Shown here one piece after another: positions 9,025-17,550 of a stretch of 64,000 nucleotides of DNA. The stretch is from CALBPI01 sp038531945. Its GTDB lineage: Bacteria > Pseudomonadota > Gammaproteobacteria > Steroidobacterales > Woeseiaceae. The position numbers were made by a program, and so were the translations under genes. The notes below the pieces were generated by a model. The model was not told the origin of the DNA. It saw only the letters and a list, made by a program, of their open reading frames with translations, and did not search any database. The DNA lies in NCBI GenBank assembly GCA_038531945.1, contig JBCBBH010000001.1:967059-1031058 (forward strand). Direction: 5' to 3'. Position 1 is the first letter of the stretch, and each line of letters starts with the position of its first letter.

Positions 9025-10479
9025 TCAGTCTGGTGGATCAAGGTCACGGTGTACGGCAATTTTTCCGGCCAGTTCCTGACCGTCGGCCCGTCCGAATCGA
9101 ACGATCACGTCGTCGCGTCCGTCCGCGTCAACATCCGCCAGGGCGACTTCAGTTCCGTCCGCCGGGCCGGTGATATCGAGACTCGTTGAGCGGTTGGCGA
9201 AGCTGCCTCCGGAAAGGCCTTTCCTCCAATTCAATATCCGTTTGCGTTCCTTCAGGATCAGGTCGTTAATGCCGTCACCATCAAGGTCGCCGAACGTGAT
9301 CGTCGGGAACTCGACTTGTCCGGTGCCGAAATCGAATTTTACGCGACTCTTGATTTCGGTGGTGGCCTCGCTCTGAATCGTGCCGGACGCATCGGCCGTG
9401 TAGATTTCAATGCGCATCGTGACAGAGCGCGAAAAGAGTGCGCCAATAATCGCTCTAACGCCAACCTGTACGCTGGCAGAGACCAGCATGTTGCGGTCAT
9501 CGTCGAGCGATTCGAGCCGCATTCCGACCTGAAAGCCGCGACTCGACAAGGTGGAATTGGCCGCTTCGTCGAAGACAAGCGTGTCGTTGTTCAAGCGACC
9601 GTGGTGCACACGGTAGGTTGTAGTCTTATCGAACACCCCTCGACTGACCGTTTCCAGCGTCATGATATCGGGCAGACCGTCGCCGTTGATATCAACGAAA
9701 CGGTCCATTTCTCGCAGCACAATATTGTTCTGATCGATATCTTCGTAGCTATTGTAGTAGCGCTCCAATTCCAGCTCATCGCTGAGTCCAAGATTCAGTT
9801 GGGTGACGGTGGGTTCTGTGGCGTCCGGGGCGACACTCAAAAGCTCCGCGCCGCGGACCGAGTAGAGCGTGCCGCCACCAATCGAATCGGCGGCGGTGAC
9901 GCTCGCGGGGCGATAGGTGGTGCTGCTGTCGTAGGTGCGCCGGAAGCTCTCGATAGCGACATCACGCCGAGCCGCACCGTCGATCACGTGCAACGTATCG
10001 AAATCCGGCACAACGAGCTCGGGCTCATCGTCGCTGTCGATATTGCGGGCAAAATTCAGTGAGCTTGACAGTTCGGCGAGAGAACGGCCGCGAAACAGAC
10101 TCTTGGTGGCGGCGATATCGGCCCAGTCACCGTCGAAACTGCGCAAGGCGTGAACACCATCTGCGGTCAAAACGAACAACGTCTCTCCGCCGTCGGAACT
10201 CGGTGCTGTATCGATGGCAACAGCAGACTGTGGCAACGCAAGCTCGCGGTAAATGACCTCACCCGCATCAACACCCAGCAGGCCGAGACGTGGCAGCCCA
10301 CGATCATCTCGACCGGCAAACGCCAGGGCGCTGCCATCGCTGTTCGCGAATTGCAGTTCGCGCATGCCCGTTTGAACTCGGAATTGAGGCTCTACCCACT
10401 CAGGTTCGGCGCGTGCCACGAGTGTGATGATCGCGAGAATCGCGATGGCGACTGCCCGCAGTAGATGTCGTTCGTACAT
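9025..10479 (-). CDS. Exported FG-GAP/VCBS-repeat beta-propeller protein
   Basis: The 484-residue protein begins with a signal peptide (AVAIAILAIITLVARA). Calcium-binding FG-GAP-like loops recur: DINGDGLPDIM, DLDGDGINDLIL and DVDADGRDDVIV. Such repeats build seven-bladed propellers in secreted or periplasmic proteins and often mediate protein or carbohydrate contacts. No catalytic domain is visible. It lies 25 bases upstream of the methyltransferase gene and diverges from an amidohydrolase gene across 72 bp. The function is unknown. Confidence 0.85.
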   Translation of the reverse strand: MYERHLLRAVAIAILAIITLVARAEPEWVEPQFRVQTGMRELQFANSDGSALAFAGRDDRGLPRLGLLGVDAGEVIYRELALPQSAVAIDTAPSSDGGETLFVLTADGVHALRSFDGDWADIAATKSLFRGRSLAELSSSLNFARNIDSDDEPELVVPDFDTLHVIDGAARRDVAIESFRRTYDSSTTYRPASVTAADSIGGGTLYSVRGAELLSVAPDATEPTVTQLNLGLSDELELERYYNSYEDIDQNNIVLREMDRFVDINGDGLPDIMTLETVSRGVFDKTTTYRVHHGRLNNDTLVFDEAANSTLSSRGFQVGMRLESLDDDRNMLVSASVQVGVRAIIGALFSRSVTMRIEIYTADASGTIQSEATTEIKSRVKFDFGTGQVEFPTITFGDLDGDGINDLILKERKRILNWRKGLSGGSFANRSTSLDITGPADGTEVALADVDADGRDDVIVRFGRADGQELAGKIAVHRDLDPPD

Positions 10480-10551
10480 AGATTGCCTCAGAGTTTGGCC
10501 CAGTCGACCCGCAACGGTTATCGTGTTGTTGATGCCACGGAGAATACCAAG

Positions 10552-11934
10552 ATGATGATTCGAGCGATCCTGATACTTACCGTAGGACTATTGCTGTCCG
10601 TGCCGGTTCCCGCGCTGGCGGAAAACTCGGTAGCGCTGGTCGGTGGACGGTTGATCGATGGGTTTGGGCACGCGCCGATTGCCGATAGCGTGATCCTGGT
10701 GGATGGCGACAGGATCACCAAGGTTGGAACGATTGAGACCTTGGCCGTGCCGGACCACTACGAGGTCATTTCACTGGAGGGCATGGACGTGCTCCCGGGA
10801 CTGTGGGAAGCACACGCGCATCTGATGTTGACCGGACATGCTGACTATCCGCGGTGGCAACGCGTCTACACGGATCGGTTCGCGGATGAAATTATGCCGG
10901 CGAGTGCGTTGCAGTTGCTGTTGGCTGGCATCACGTCGACTCGAGATCTCGGCGCGCCACTCGAAGCTTCAGTATCGCTCTTGAATGCCGTGGAGTCAGG
11001 TGAGTTGCCTGGACCTCGCCTGTTTATGTCAGGCCCGTTCCTGCAGGCGGAGGTTGCCGAGTGGCAAAAGGGCTACCGCTGGGCCGTGCGCAGTATCGGT
11101 GATGCCAAGCGACGCGTCGCCCAGCTTGACGAAGCAGGCATGGTGATCGTAAAGCTGATCGATCAGGACAAGATGCCGCGCAGCGTTGCTGAAGCCATTG
11201 TTGAGGAGGCACATGCCAGAGGCATGAAAGTCGTTGCGCATTCCCACCGTCCTGACGAGATTCGGGTCGGACTCGAGATTGGGGTCGACAATTTTGAACA
11301 CACTGGGCTGACGACGGCTCCCGAGTACCCGCCGGATGTGATGCTGATGTTGAAGGAGCGCACGGCTCGGGGTCGTGTGGCTGGAGGCCCCTTGTTCTGG
11401 ACGCCCACCGTGGAGGGTCTCTGGAACTTTGACCGAACCGTAGCCAATCCTGAAAAGCTTGACGATCCTTGTTGGAAAGTGGGTCTGCAGGACGACACGA
11501 TTGCAGATATTCAGTCGTCGATCGCTCAGCCTGGCCAACTCGGCTATACCCGATTGACGCCGCTGCGCAAGCCAACCTTGAAGCGAAAAATTGCTCAGTT
11601 ACGCGAGGCAGGCGTGGTGTTTATGGTCGGTACGGACAGTGGCATACCGATGAAATTTCATTGCCAGTCCACCTGGAATGAAATGGATGTGCTGGTTCGA
11701 GTCATGGGGCTCCCTGTCATGGATGTCATCCGTTCCGCTGTCTATTGGCCGGCGGTCATGATGGATGTGGAGCAGGATCTCGGCACAGTGTCGGCCGGCA
11801 AGTTCGCGGATATCATAGCCGTGCGCGGCGATGTGCTGGAGTACATCAGCTTGTTGCAACGCGTGGATTTCGTCATGAAGGGTGGCGTCGTGTACAAGCA
11901 CGACGGGCGAGCAACAGCAGCCGCTTTGCCCTAG
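10552..11934 (+). CDS. Exported metal-dependent amidohydrolase (imidazolonepropionase/prolidase-like)
   Basis: The 460-residue protein has a signal peptide (AILILTVGLLLSVPVPALA) and an amidohydrolase TIM barrel. Visible metal-site elements are HAH in WEAHAHLM, a probable carboxylated lysine in MVIVKLIDQ, histidines in VVAHSH and NFEHTG, and the aspartate in GTDSGIP. This set fits the COG1228 group, whose characterised members include Xaa-Pro and Xaa-Arg dipeptidases as well as imidazolonepropionase. ATG 10552 has GGAG about 9 nt upstream; the 29 residues before it are not family-like. The periplasmic location suggests a peptide- or amide-scavenging role. Confidence 0.85.
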   Translation: MMIRAILILTVGLLLSVPVPALAENSVALVGGRLIDGFGHAPIADSVILVDGDRITKVGTIETLAVPDHYEVISLEGMDVLPGLWEAHAHLMLTGHADYPRWQRVYTDRFADEIMPASALQLLLAGITSTRDLGAPLEASVSLLNAVESGELPGPRLFMSGPFLQAEVAEWQKGYRWAVRSIGDAKRRVAQLDEAGMVIVKLIDQDKMPRSVAEAIVEEAHARGMKVVAHSHRPDEIRVGLEIGVDNFEHTGLTTAPEYPPDVMLMLKERTARGRVAGGPLFWTPTVEGLWNFDRTVANPEKLDDPCWKVGLQDDTIADIQSSIAQPGQLGYTRLTPLRKPTLKRKIAQLREAGVVFMVGTDSGIPMKFHCQSTWNEMDVLVRVMGLPVMDVIRSAVYWPAVMMDVEQDLGTVSAGKFADIIAVRGDVLEYISLLQRVDFVMKGGVVYKHDGRATAAALP

Positions 11935-11948
11935 CGAAGAAAATCCAA

Positions 11949-11980
11949 ACGGGCCGCGAGCGTTAGCACCCGCGACCCGT
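11949..11980 (-). terminator. Probable terminator after the TonB receptor gene
   Basis: Read on the minus strand, ACGGG and CGCG pair with CGCG and CCCGT around a 12-nt loop, each arm carrying one mismatch. The T-rich tail is TTTGGATTTT. Confidence 0.5.
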
Positions 11981-11990
11981 CTGGTGGGGG

Positions 11991-14279
11991 TCAGAATCGA
12001 AAGTCGACGGTTGCCGTTACGATTCGGGGGTTTCCGTAAAACGCCGTGATGTTGCCTTCCAGCCCCAGAGTCGGGAAGAAGTAGCCCGCGACTTTGTATT
12101 CCTCATCTGCCAGGTTCTTGCCGTGCAGGCCGAAGTTCCAGCGACCGTCTGCATCGCTCCAGGTCACACTGGCATCCCAGATGTTGAAACTACCTTGATC
12201 CAGGAATGGATTGGGGGCCTCGAACTGACTGGCCGCACTGCGGTGACTGACTGCGCCGGTTAAGTACAACGTGCCTGAACTGCCAAACAGCTCGAGCTCA
12301 CGACTCCAGTTCAGCCGACCCTGTGCCGTCCAGTCCGGGGTGTTCTGAAAGACTCGTTGAGACGCAACATCTTCGCCGAACGCATCGATGAACTCGTTGA
12401 AAACTGCCTGGATGTAGCCGATTGACCAGTTGAAACTCAGGCTATCGGTCAGAAATGCGGTGCCCTCGAACTCCGCGCCTGTAATGTCTGCATCCGCGGC
12501 GTTCGATGTGATGCCGACAAACGTCTCTGTGACACCATCATTGTCGGTGTCGAGTCCGACAGAGCCGGGGATTTGCACATCTTCGTAGGCATTGCGGAAC
12601 AATGCGATATTGGTGACGACTCGACCGTCGAGCCAGGTTCCTTTGAGCCCCAGTTCGAATGCATCAACAATTTCAGGTTGGAACAACATGAACTGAAAAA
12701 TATCCTCGGCATCGATCGTGCCGTCTCCGTTCAGATCGGGCGCGGCCGTCGTTTGGCCGCGGGGGTCGAAGCCACCACCTTTGAAACCGCGGTTGTAACT
12801 GGCATACAGGTTCACACTATCTGTAGCCGCCCAGGCCAGAGACACGCGCGGCGTGAACTCGGTGAATTCCTCACTGCCCTGAAAATCCGATGTTGTCGCG
12901 ATCGCCACGGCGGTTCCACCGAAAAATTCCGATGTGCCGCCGATCAGCGTCTCGCGCAACACACGCGCGTCTCTTTCATCGGACGTGTAGCGCCCGCCGA
13001 CGGACAGAGCAAGGGTATCGGTCAGGTCGAACGTGACATCAGCGAACACGGCCCAGCTGGTCGTATCAACGTCGCCCAGCGTGAAAGCATTCAGGCCGGG
13101 CAGCATGATCGCAGCACCCGTGTTACCGAGAATCACGTCGAACGCGTTGAAGGCATTCGCATCCAGATAGTAAAACCCGAACAATCCATCCCAGCCGTCG
13201 CCGGCATACAGTAGCTGCAACTCCTCAGAGAGTTGGTCGTTCTCGTAAATCACCGGAACATCGAGATCGACGCCCTCAAGGGAGTCGAAGTCGATCGGTG
13301 AGAACGACTCGTCTTCGCGATACGCGAGGATGTTGCGGAGCGTCCAGTTGTCGTTCAGCGTCCACTCGGTGGTCAGCGAGTAACCCTGCGCGGTGACTTC
13401 CTGTTCGGGGTTGTTGAGACCTGCCCGAGTGTCGAACACGTCATCGAGTATTGGTGCCCCGGTAAAGTTACCGACAGTTAGCCTGTGTCCCTGGCGAGGG
13501 TCTGATTGGTCATCGATGTAGTCGGCCGCGAAGCGTAGGAAAAAGGTGTCGCTCGGGTTCCATTCCAGACTGCCGCGAAATCCAAGGATGTCTTTCTGGT
13601 AATTTTCCACACCCGGTAATGTCAGATTGTCACCAAATCCGTCCCGCGTCAGTTTCGCGATCGAACCGCCGATACGCAGCGTCTCGCTGATCGGAGTTGA
13701 GGCGGTCAGTACACCATCGAGCTGATTGAAGCTGCCGACCGACAAACGCACGTTGGCCTCTGCTTCGTCAGCCAGTCGCTTGCTGACGTATTTGATGGCG
13801 CCGCCAATAGTGTTTCTGCCATATAGCGTGCCTTGCGGGCCCCGCAGCACCTCGATGCGCTCGACGTCGTAGATATCGAGCACGGCCGCTTGCGGGCGGT
13901 TTAGATAAACATCGTCGACGTAGATGCCGATGCCGGCCTCGAAGCCGGCGACCGGATCTTGTTGACCGACGCCGCGGATGAACGCCGACAGGGTGGTATT
14001 GGTGCCACGCGAAACTTCGAGCGTGACATTGGGTGCCGCTTGCCCGACGGCGACCAGGTCGGACAGGCCTGTGCGGGCGATGTCCTCGGCAGTGAGTGCG
14101 GTGATGGCCACCGGGACGTCCTGCAGCGATTCCTCGCGTCGACGCGCCGTGACGACGATTTCCTCGACAACGCCCGAGGCTCCGGTGGTTTGAGCCAACA
14201 AGGGTGACGGCATGCTGAGCGCGCCGGCACCGGCAATCAAGACTCCGGCAGTACACCGGATCGAAGCGTTTAATGACAT
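11991..14279 (-). CDS. TonB-dependent receptor of the TetR/PHB-type locus
   Basis: This outer-membrane receptor of about 762 residues has a signal peptide ending near LLAQ, a TonB box (EEIVVTA), a plug domain (VERIEVLRGPQGTLYGRNTIGG) and a beta-barrel ending in aromatic VDFRF. Barrel loops contain calcium-type sequences DLNGDGTIDAED and DTDNDGV. ATG 14279 follows GGGGGGCTCC; the upstream 10 residues are probably not translated. Two TetR-type operators sit 48-89 bases upstream, and the same palindrome lies between tetR and the synthetase operon. It probably imports the substrate of that operon, suggested here to be hydroxyalkanoate oligomers. Generic receptor specificity cannot be read from sequence. 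Confidence 0.93.
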   Translation of the reverse strand: MSLNASIRCTAGVLIAGAGALSMPSPLLAQTTGASGVVEEIVVTARRREESLQDVPVAITALTAEDIARTGLSDLVAVGQAAPNVTLEVSRGTNTTLSAFIRGVGQQDPVAGFEAGIGIYVDDVYLNRPQAAVLDIYDVERIEVLRGPQGTLYGRNTIGGAIKYVSKRLADEAEANVRLSVGSFNQLDGVLTASTPISETLRIGGSIAKLTRDGFGDNLTLPGVENYQKDILGFRGSLEWNPSDTFFLRFAADYIDDQSDPRQGHRLTVGNFTGAPILDDVFDTRAGLNNPEQEVTAQGYSLTTEWTLNDNWTLRNILAYREDESFSPIDFDSLEGVDLDVPVIYENDQLSEELQLLYAGDGWDGLFGFYYLDANAFNAFDVILGNTGAAIMLPGLNAFTLGDVDTTSWAVFADVTFDLTDTLALSVGGRYTSDERDARVLRETLIGGTSEFFGGTAVAIATTSDFQGSEEFTEFTPRVSLAWAATDSVNLYASYNRGFKGGGFDPRGQTTAAPDLNGDGTIDAEDIFQFMLFQPEIVDAFELGLKGTWLDGRVVTNIALFRNAYEDVQIPGSVGLDTDNDGVTETFVGITSNAADADITGAEFEGTAFLTDSLSFNWSIGYIQAVFNEFIDAFGEDVASQRVFQNTPDWTAQGRLNWSRELELFGSSGTLYLTGAVSHRSAASQFEAPNPFLDQGSFNIWDASVTWSDADGRWNFGLHGKNLADEEYKVAGYFFPTLGLEGNITAFYGNPRIVTATVDFRF

Positions 14280-14326
14280 TGGAGCCCCCCAAAAGACGAA
14301 TCGGATCAATCCAGAATTGATCGAGT

Positions 14327-14368
14327 TTCAACGAACGCTGAATGAATCTTAATTCAGCGTTCGTTGAA
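14327..14368. promoter_or_regulatory. Double TetR operator upstream of the TonB receptor gene
   Basis: A perfect 17-bp inverted repeat has arms at 14327-14343 and 14352-14368. Each arm contains a near-palindrome of its own: TTCAACG-AA-CGCTGAA at 14327-14342 and TTCAGCG-TT-CGTTGAA at 14353-14368. Each is one base off TTCAACG-N2-CGTTGAA in one half, and the two lie 26 bp apart. Confidence 0.8.
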
Positions 14369-14406
14369 AAATCAAACGTGAAGTGCCTTCCGGTAGCGCG
14401 CTGAGG

Positions 14407-15051
14407 TTACGTGGGGTTGCAGATATGCCTGAATCCGGCGGCAATAAATCGTGGTAAGCGATCACTGATCGCATCCATATCCTTGGACTGACACAAACCC
14501 TGGGACAGATTGTCGATGCGGCCGGTTTCCGCGAAGGTCAGGGTCAGTGCTCCGGAAAGAAAGTGGTAGCACCAGAACAAATCGACGTCAGCTGCGTCTG
14601 GCATCGCCCGCCGAATGGCATCCATAAACCGGCGAACCAGAGGGTCGAAAAAACGTGTCATGAGTTCACCGCCCCATTGCGGAGAGTTGTTGATCTGGGC
14701 GATCAACGCAAAGTAATCGCGCCACGTGTCGTGATCTTCTGCCAGCAGCTTCAACAACGGTTGCGTGAATGCTTCGATAATCTCCTGAACCGACGGCGCG
14801 TCGTCGGGGTGCCTCTGCTCAACAGCATCGAGAGCGGCATGCCGGACGTCATTCATATGATCCGCTCGACGCATCAGGACGGCATCAAACAGGTCACGCT
14901 TGGAGTCGAAATGGTAGTAGGCCAGCGCCACATCGGCGCCAGCCTCACGCATGATCTGTCGGACCGTGACGCCCGCGAAGCCTTCTTTGGCAAACAGTTT
15001 TTCAGCCGCATCCAGAATGCGTTGTTTGGTCTCGTTTGATCTCGGAGCCAC
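14407..15051 (-). CDS. TetR-family regulator, probable repressor of the flanking uptake genes
   Basis: The 214-residue TetR protein has an N-terminal helix-turn-helix (VTVRQIMREAGADVALAYYH) followed by a CecR-like ligand domain. It starts at GTG 15051 with AGGA upstream. The gene lies between the TonB receptor gene and the divergent synthetase operon. Palindromes TTCAACG-N2-CGTTGAA occur in both flanking promoter regions and in its own. This arrangement suggests that one protein controls both transcription units and itself. The inducer may be a hydroxyacid, an acyl-CoA or an oligomer. The operator assignment is inferred from proximity and repetition. Confidence 0.9.
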   Translation of the reverse strand: MAPRSNETKQRILDAAEKLFAKEGFAGVTVRQIMREAGADVALAYYHFDSKRDLFDAVLMRRADHMNDVRHAALDAVEQRHPDDAPSVQEIIEAFTQPLLKLLAEDHDTWRDYFALIAQINNSPQWGGELMTRFFDPLVRRFMDAIRRAMPDAADVDLFWCYHFLSGALTLTFAETGRIDNLSQGLCQSKDMDAISDRLPRFIAAGFRHICNPT

Positions 15052-15104
15052 CGGAAATCCTCATGAATGTGGTACTTCGAAGACTAGAGAGTAACCGGTT
15101 GCGT

Positions 15105-15142
15105 TTCAACGGACGTTGAATTAGTCTTCAACGCTCGTTGAA
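15105..15142. promoter_or_regulatory. Two TetR-type operators in the tetR/synthetase divergent promoter
   Basis: Two 16-bp palindromes, TTCAACG-GA-CGTTGAA (15105-15120) and TTCAACG-CT-CGTTGAA (15127-15142), have perfect 7-bp arms and lie 22 bp apart. The second ends 28 bases before the synthetase ATG. The same sequence occurs twice before the TonB receptor gene. Confidence 0.85.
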
Positions 15143-15170
15143 ATATCGGCATAGCCATGGGGGGCATTCG

Positions 15171-16715
15171 ATGGCGTGGTTTTCACCAGACCCTTTGTAT
15201 CTGCCACAGATACTGGATCTGAATGCCGAAACTCGCCCGACTCAAATCGCGTTCCAGATGGAGGATGTCTCGTGGACGTGGCGGCAGCTTATCGAGAAAT
15301 GCCAACGGTGGTCGGGTGTTCTCGAATCGCTTGGCTTACGTCATGGCAACCGAGTGGCTGTTGTGATGGAAAACTCACCAGAGACGCTGGTGTCGTTGTT
15401 GGGCACGATTTACGGCGGGTTTGTTGCGGTGCCGATCAACACCGCGGTCACCGATGAAACGGTTGTCGGGATGCTCAACGATAGTGAGGCCAGTGTTCTG
15501 GTCTGCAACGAGCCGCACGCCGCGAGACTCGATGCACTGACCGGCGACCTTGAGCATTTATGTGCGCGTGTCAGTTCCGATGCACACCGTGACTGGCATC
15601 TGTTTGACGATTTGATGGATCAGACGACTCCGCGTGCTCGCGCCGCGTCGGTCGATGGCACGGACGAGTGCAACATCATCTACAGTTCCGGGACTACCGG
15701 GCTGCCCAAAGGCATTGTGCATGACCATCGCTGTCGCTCGGCATGGGCCTACGATATGGCGATTGCGCTGCACTATCACCCGACGGCAAACACGCTGTGC
15801 ACACTCGGGTTGTATTCGAATATCACGTGGGTCGCGATGCTCGCGACTTTACTGGCGGGCGGCACGCTGCACGTGATGCGCCGTTTTGATGTCGATGACA
15901 CGTTGCGCTATGTCGACGAGCATCACATTTCGCATACCGCGATGGTACCGGTGCAACTCCAGCGGATGCTCGAGTCCGATGCGCTCAACGCCGCTGACTT
16001 GGGGTCGCTGGAAAGCCTGATGTGTTGCGGTTCACCGCTTGCGCCATCGGTTAAGCAGGCGGTGATCGATGCTTTCGGTCATGCGTTTCTGGAGCTTTAC
16101 GGCCTGACTGAAGGGCTGGTCACTGTTCTGCAACCTAAAGATATGACGGACCGTCTGACATCGGTCGGCAAGCCATCGCCAGGACAGTCCATCGTGATCC
16201 TCGACGACAAGGACCGTGTCTGCGCTGTTGGCGAAAGCGGTGAGATCGTAGGTCACGGCCCGTTGCAAATGGCTGGCTACCACGCTCGTGACGATGCCAA
16301 TGAGGCGGCAACCTGGGTCGACGCGGACGGTCGACGTTGGCTGCGGACCGGTGATATCGGCAAGTTCGATGAGGCGGGTTATCTGTATCTCGTCGATCGA
16401 AAAAAGGACATGATCATCAGCGGCGGGCAGAACATTTATCCAGCCGATATCGAAGCGGTCGTGATAACCCACGCGGCAGTCAACGAAGTGGCTGTCATCG
16501 GCGTGCACAGTGACCGGTGGGGTGAGACGCCGTTTGCAGTTTACGTGGGGAGTGGTGACTCGAGCGACGTGATCGAGTGGACCAATACCCGGGTTGGGAA
16601 ACAGCAGCGACTTGCCGGTGCCGCGCAGGTCGATGCGTTGCCGCGCAATCCGAATGGAAAAGTGCTCAAGCGTGAGCTTCGCGAGTTTTACAAGGATGCA
16701 CTCCATCGTGCGTGA
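15171..16715 (+). CDS. AMP-dependent acyl-CoA synthetase (short/medium-chain or hydroxyacyl)
   Basis: The 514-residue protein activates a carboxylic acid to its CoA thioester through an acyl-AMP. The P-loop is IIYSSGTTGLPKG; the adenylate motif is LYGLTEG; the hinge and A8 region is WLRTGDIGKFDEAG with RKKDMIISGGQNIYP; the catalytic lysine lies in RNPNGKVLKRE. GGGGGG precedes ATG 15171; a TTG further up lies inside the operator and is unlikely to be used. It heads a four-gene coupled operon under TetR-type operators. Given the downstream PHB-depolymerase-type gene, 3-hydroxybutyrate or a related hydroxyacid is the proposed substrate. It is shorter than acetoacetyl-CoA synthetases. Confidence 0.9.
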   Translation: MAWFSPDPLYLPQILDLNAETRPTQIAFQMEDVSWTWRQLIEKCQRWSGVLESLGLRHGNRVAVVMENSPETLVSLLGTIYGGFVAVPINTAVTDETVVGMLNDSEASVLVCNEPHAARLDALTGDLEHLCARVSSDAHRDWHLFDDLMDQTTPRARAASVDGTDECNIIYSSGTTGLPKGIVHDHRCRSAWAYDMAIALHYHPTANTLCTLGLYSNITWVAMLATLLAGGTLHVMRRFDVDDTLRYVDEHHISHTAMVPVQLQRMLESDALNAADLGSLESLMCCGSPLAPSVKQAVIDAFGHAFLELYGLTEGLVTVLQPKDMTDRLTSVGKPSPGQSIVILDDKDRVCAVGESGEIVGHGPLQMAGYHARDDANEAATWVDADGRRWLRTGDIGKFDEAGYLYLVDRKKDMIISGGQNIYPADIEAVVITHAAVNEVAVIGVHSDRWGETPFAVYVGSGDSSDVIEWTNTRVGKQQRLAGAAQVDALPRNPNGKVLKRELREFYKDALHRA

Positions 16716-17550
16716 ACATCGGTTCGAGGTTGAGGCGGGCTGCACGATCTACGGGCGCGAGCACGGCGACGCATCCGGCCGTTGGATCCTCGCCTTGCAC
16801 GGGCTGACCCGCAACAGCGAAGACTTCGATGCTTTGGCGCCGCATCTTCCGAGCGGCTGGCGCATGCTCGCATTGGATCTTCGCGGACGGGGTCGATCGA
16901 GCTATGACCCGGAGTGGCGCAACTATGTGCCACTGACCTATGTGCGGGACGTGCGCGTAGTGTTGGCGCAGGTCGGCATCGAGCGCTGTGTATTTCTGGG
17001 TACCTCGCTGGGTGGGCTTTTGACGTTGCTCATCGGCTCGGTCACACCGCAGCTGCTGGCAGGTGCCATTTTGAACGATATTGGTTGTGCGATTGATCCT
17101 TCCGGCCTTGCGCGGATCCAGCAATACACAGGGCAACTACCGCCAGTGGCCACCTGGGATGAAGCGCGCGATCAAATAAAAAGTGTTTATGGCGAGACAC
17201 TCTCGGATTTGACCGACAATGATTTCGATGTGTTGGCTCGACGGAGTTTTGCTGAGGATGCCGAGGGTAGGCCGACGCTTCGATTCGATCCGGCAATCGG
17301 ACGCGCGATACGCGAGCTGGACATGCCACTCGGTGATATGTGGGCGCACCTCGATCAGATCAGCGCAGTTCCGACCCTGCTCTTGCGAGGCGCCGAGTCC
17401 GACATTCTTAACCGACAAACGGCAGAGTCAATGGCCGCTCGGCACCCGAACCTGGAGTGGATTGAGGTGGACGGTCGGGGTCACGTTCCGCTGTTAAACG
17501 AACCGGCTTGCGTGTCTGCGATCACAGAATTTCTCAGTAGGTTGCGATGA
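16696..17550 (+). CDS. Alpha/beta hydrolase
   Basis: The 284-residue cytoplasmic alpha/beta hydrolase has the oxyanion strand LHGLTRNSEDFD, nucleophile Ser in GTSLGG, acid in GAESDILN and His in GRGHVPLL. There is no signal peptide. The frame opens upstream within the synthetase gene; ATG 16696 overlaps that gene by 20 bases, and GTG 16708 (AAGGA about 11 nt upstream) is an alternative. It overlaps the next gene by ATGA. In this operon it could split short ester oligomers of hydroxyacids after uptake, which is inference from context. Confidence 0.85.
   Translation: MHSIVREHRFEVEAGCTIYGREHGDASGRWILALHGLTRNSEDFDALAPHLPSGWRMLALDLRGRGRSSYDPEWRNYVPLTYVRDVRVVLAQVGIERCVFLGTSLGGLLTLLIGSVTPQLLAGAILNDIGCAIDPSGLARIQQYTGQLPPVATWDEARDQIKSVYGETLSDLTDNDFDVLARRSFAEDAEGRPTLRFDPAIGRAIRELDMPLGDMWAHLDQISAVPTLLLRGAESDILNRQTAESMAARHPNLEWIEVDGRGHVPLLNEPACVSAITEFLSRLR

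Noticed and set aside
12573..13214. A plus-strand frame of 213 codons opposite the TonB receptor gene
   Set aside because: It is antisense to a confident receptor gene, with no start signal and no family resemblance. The same applies to the frame at 9316-10062 opposite the FG-GAP gene.
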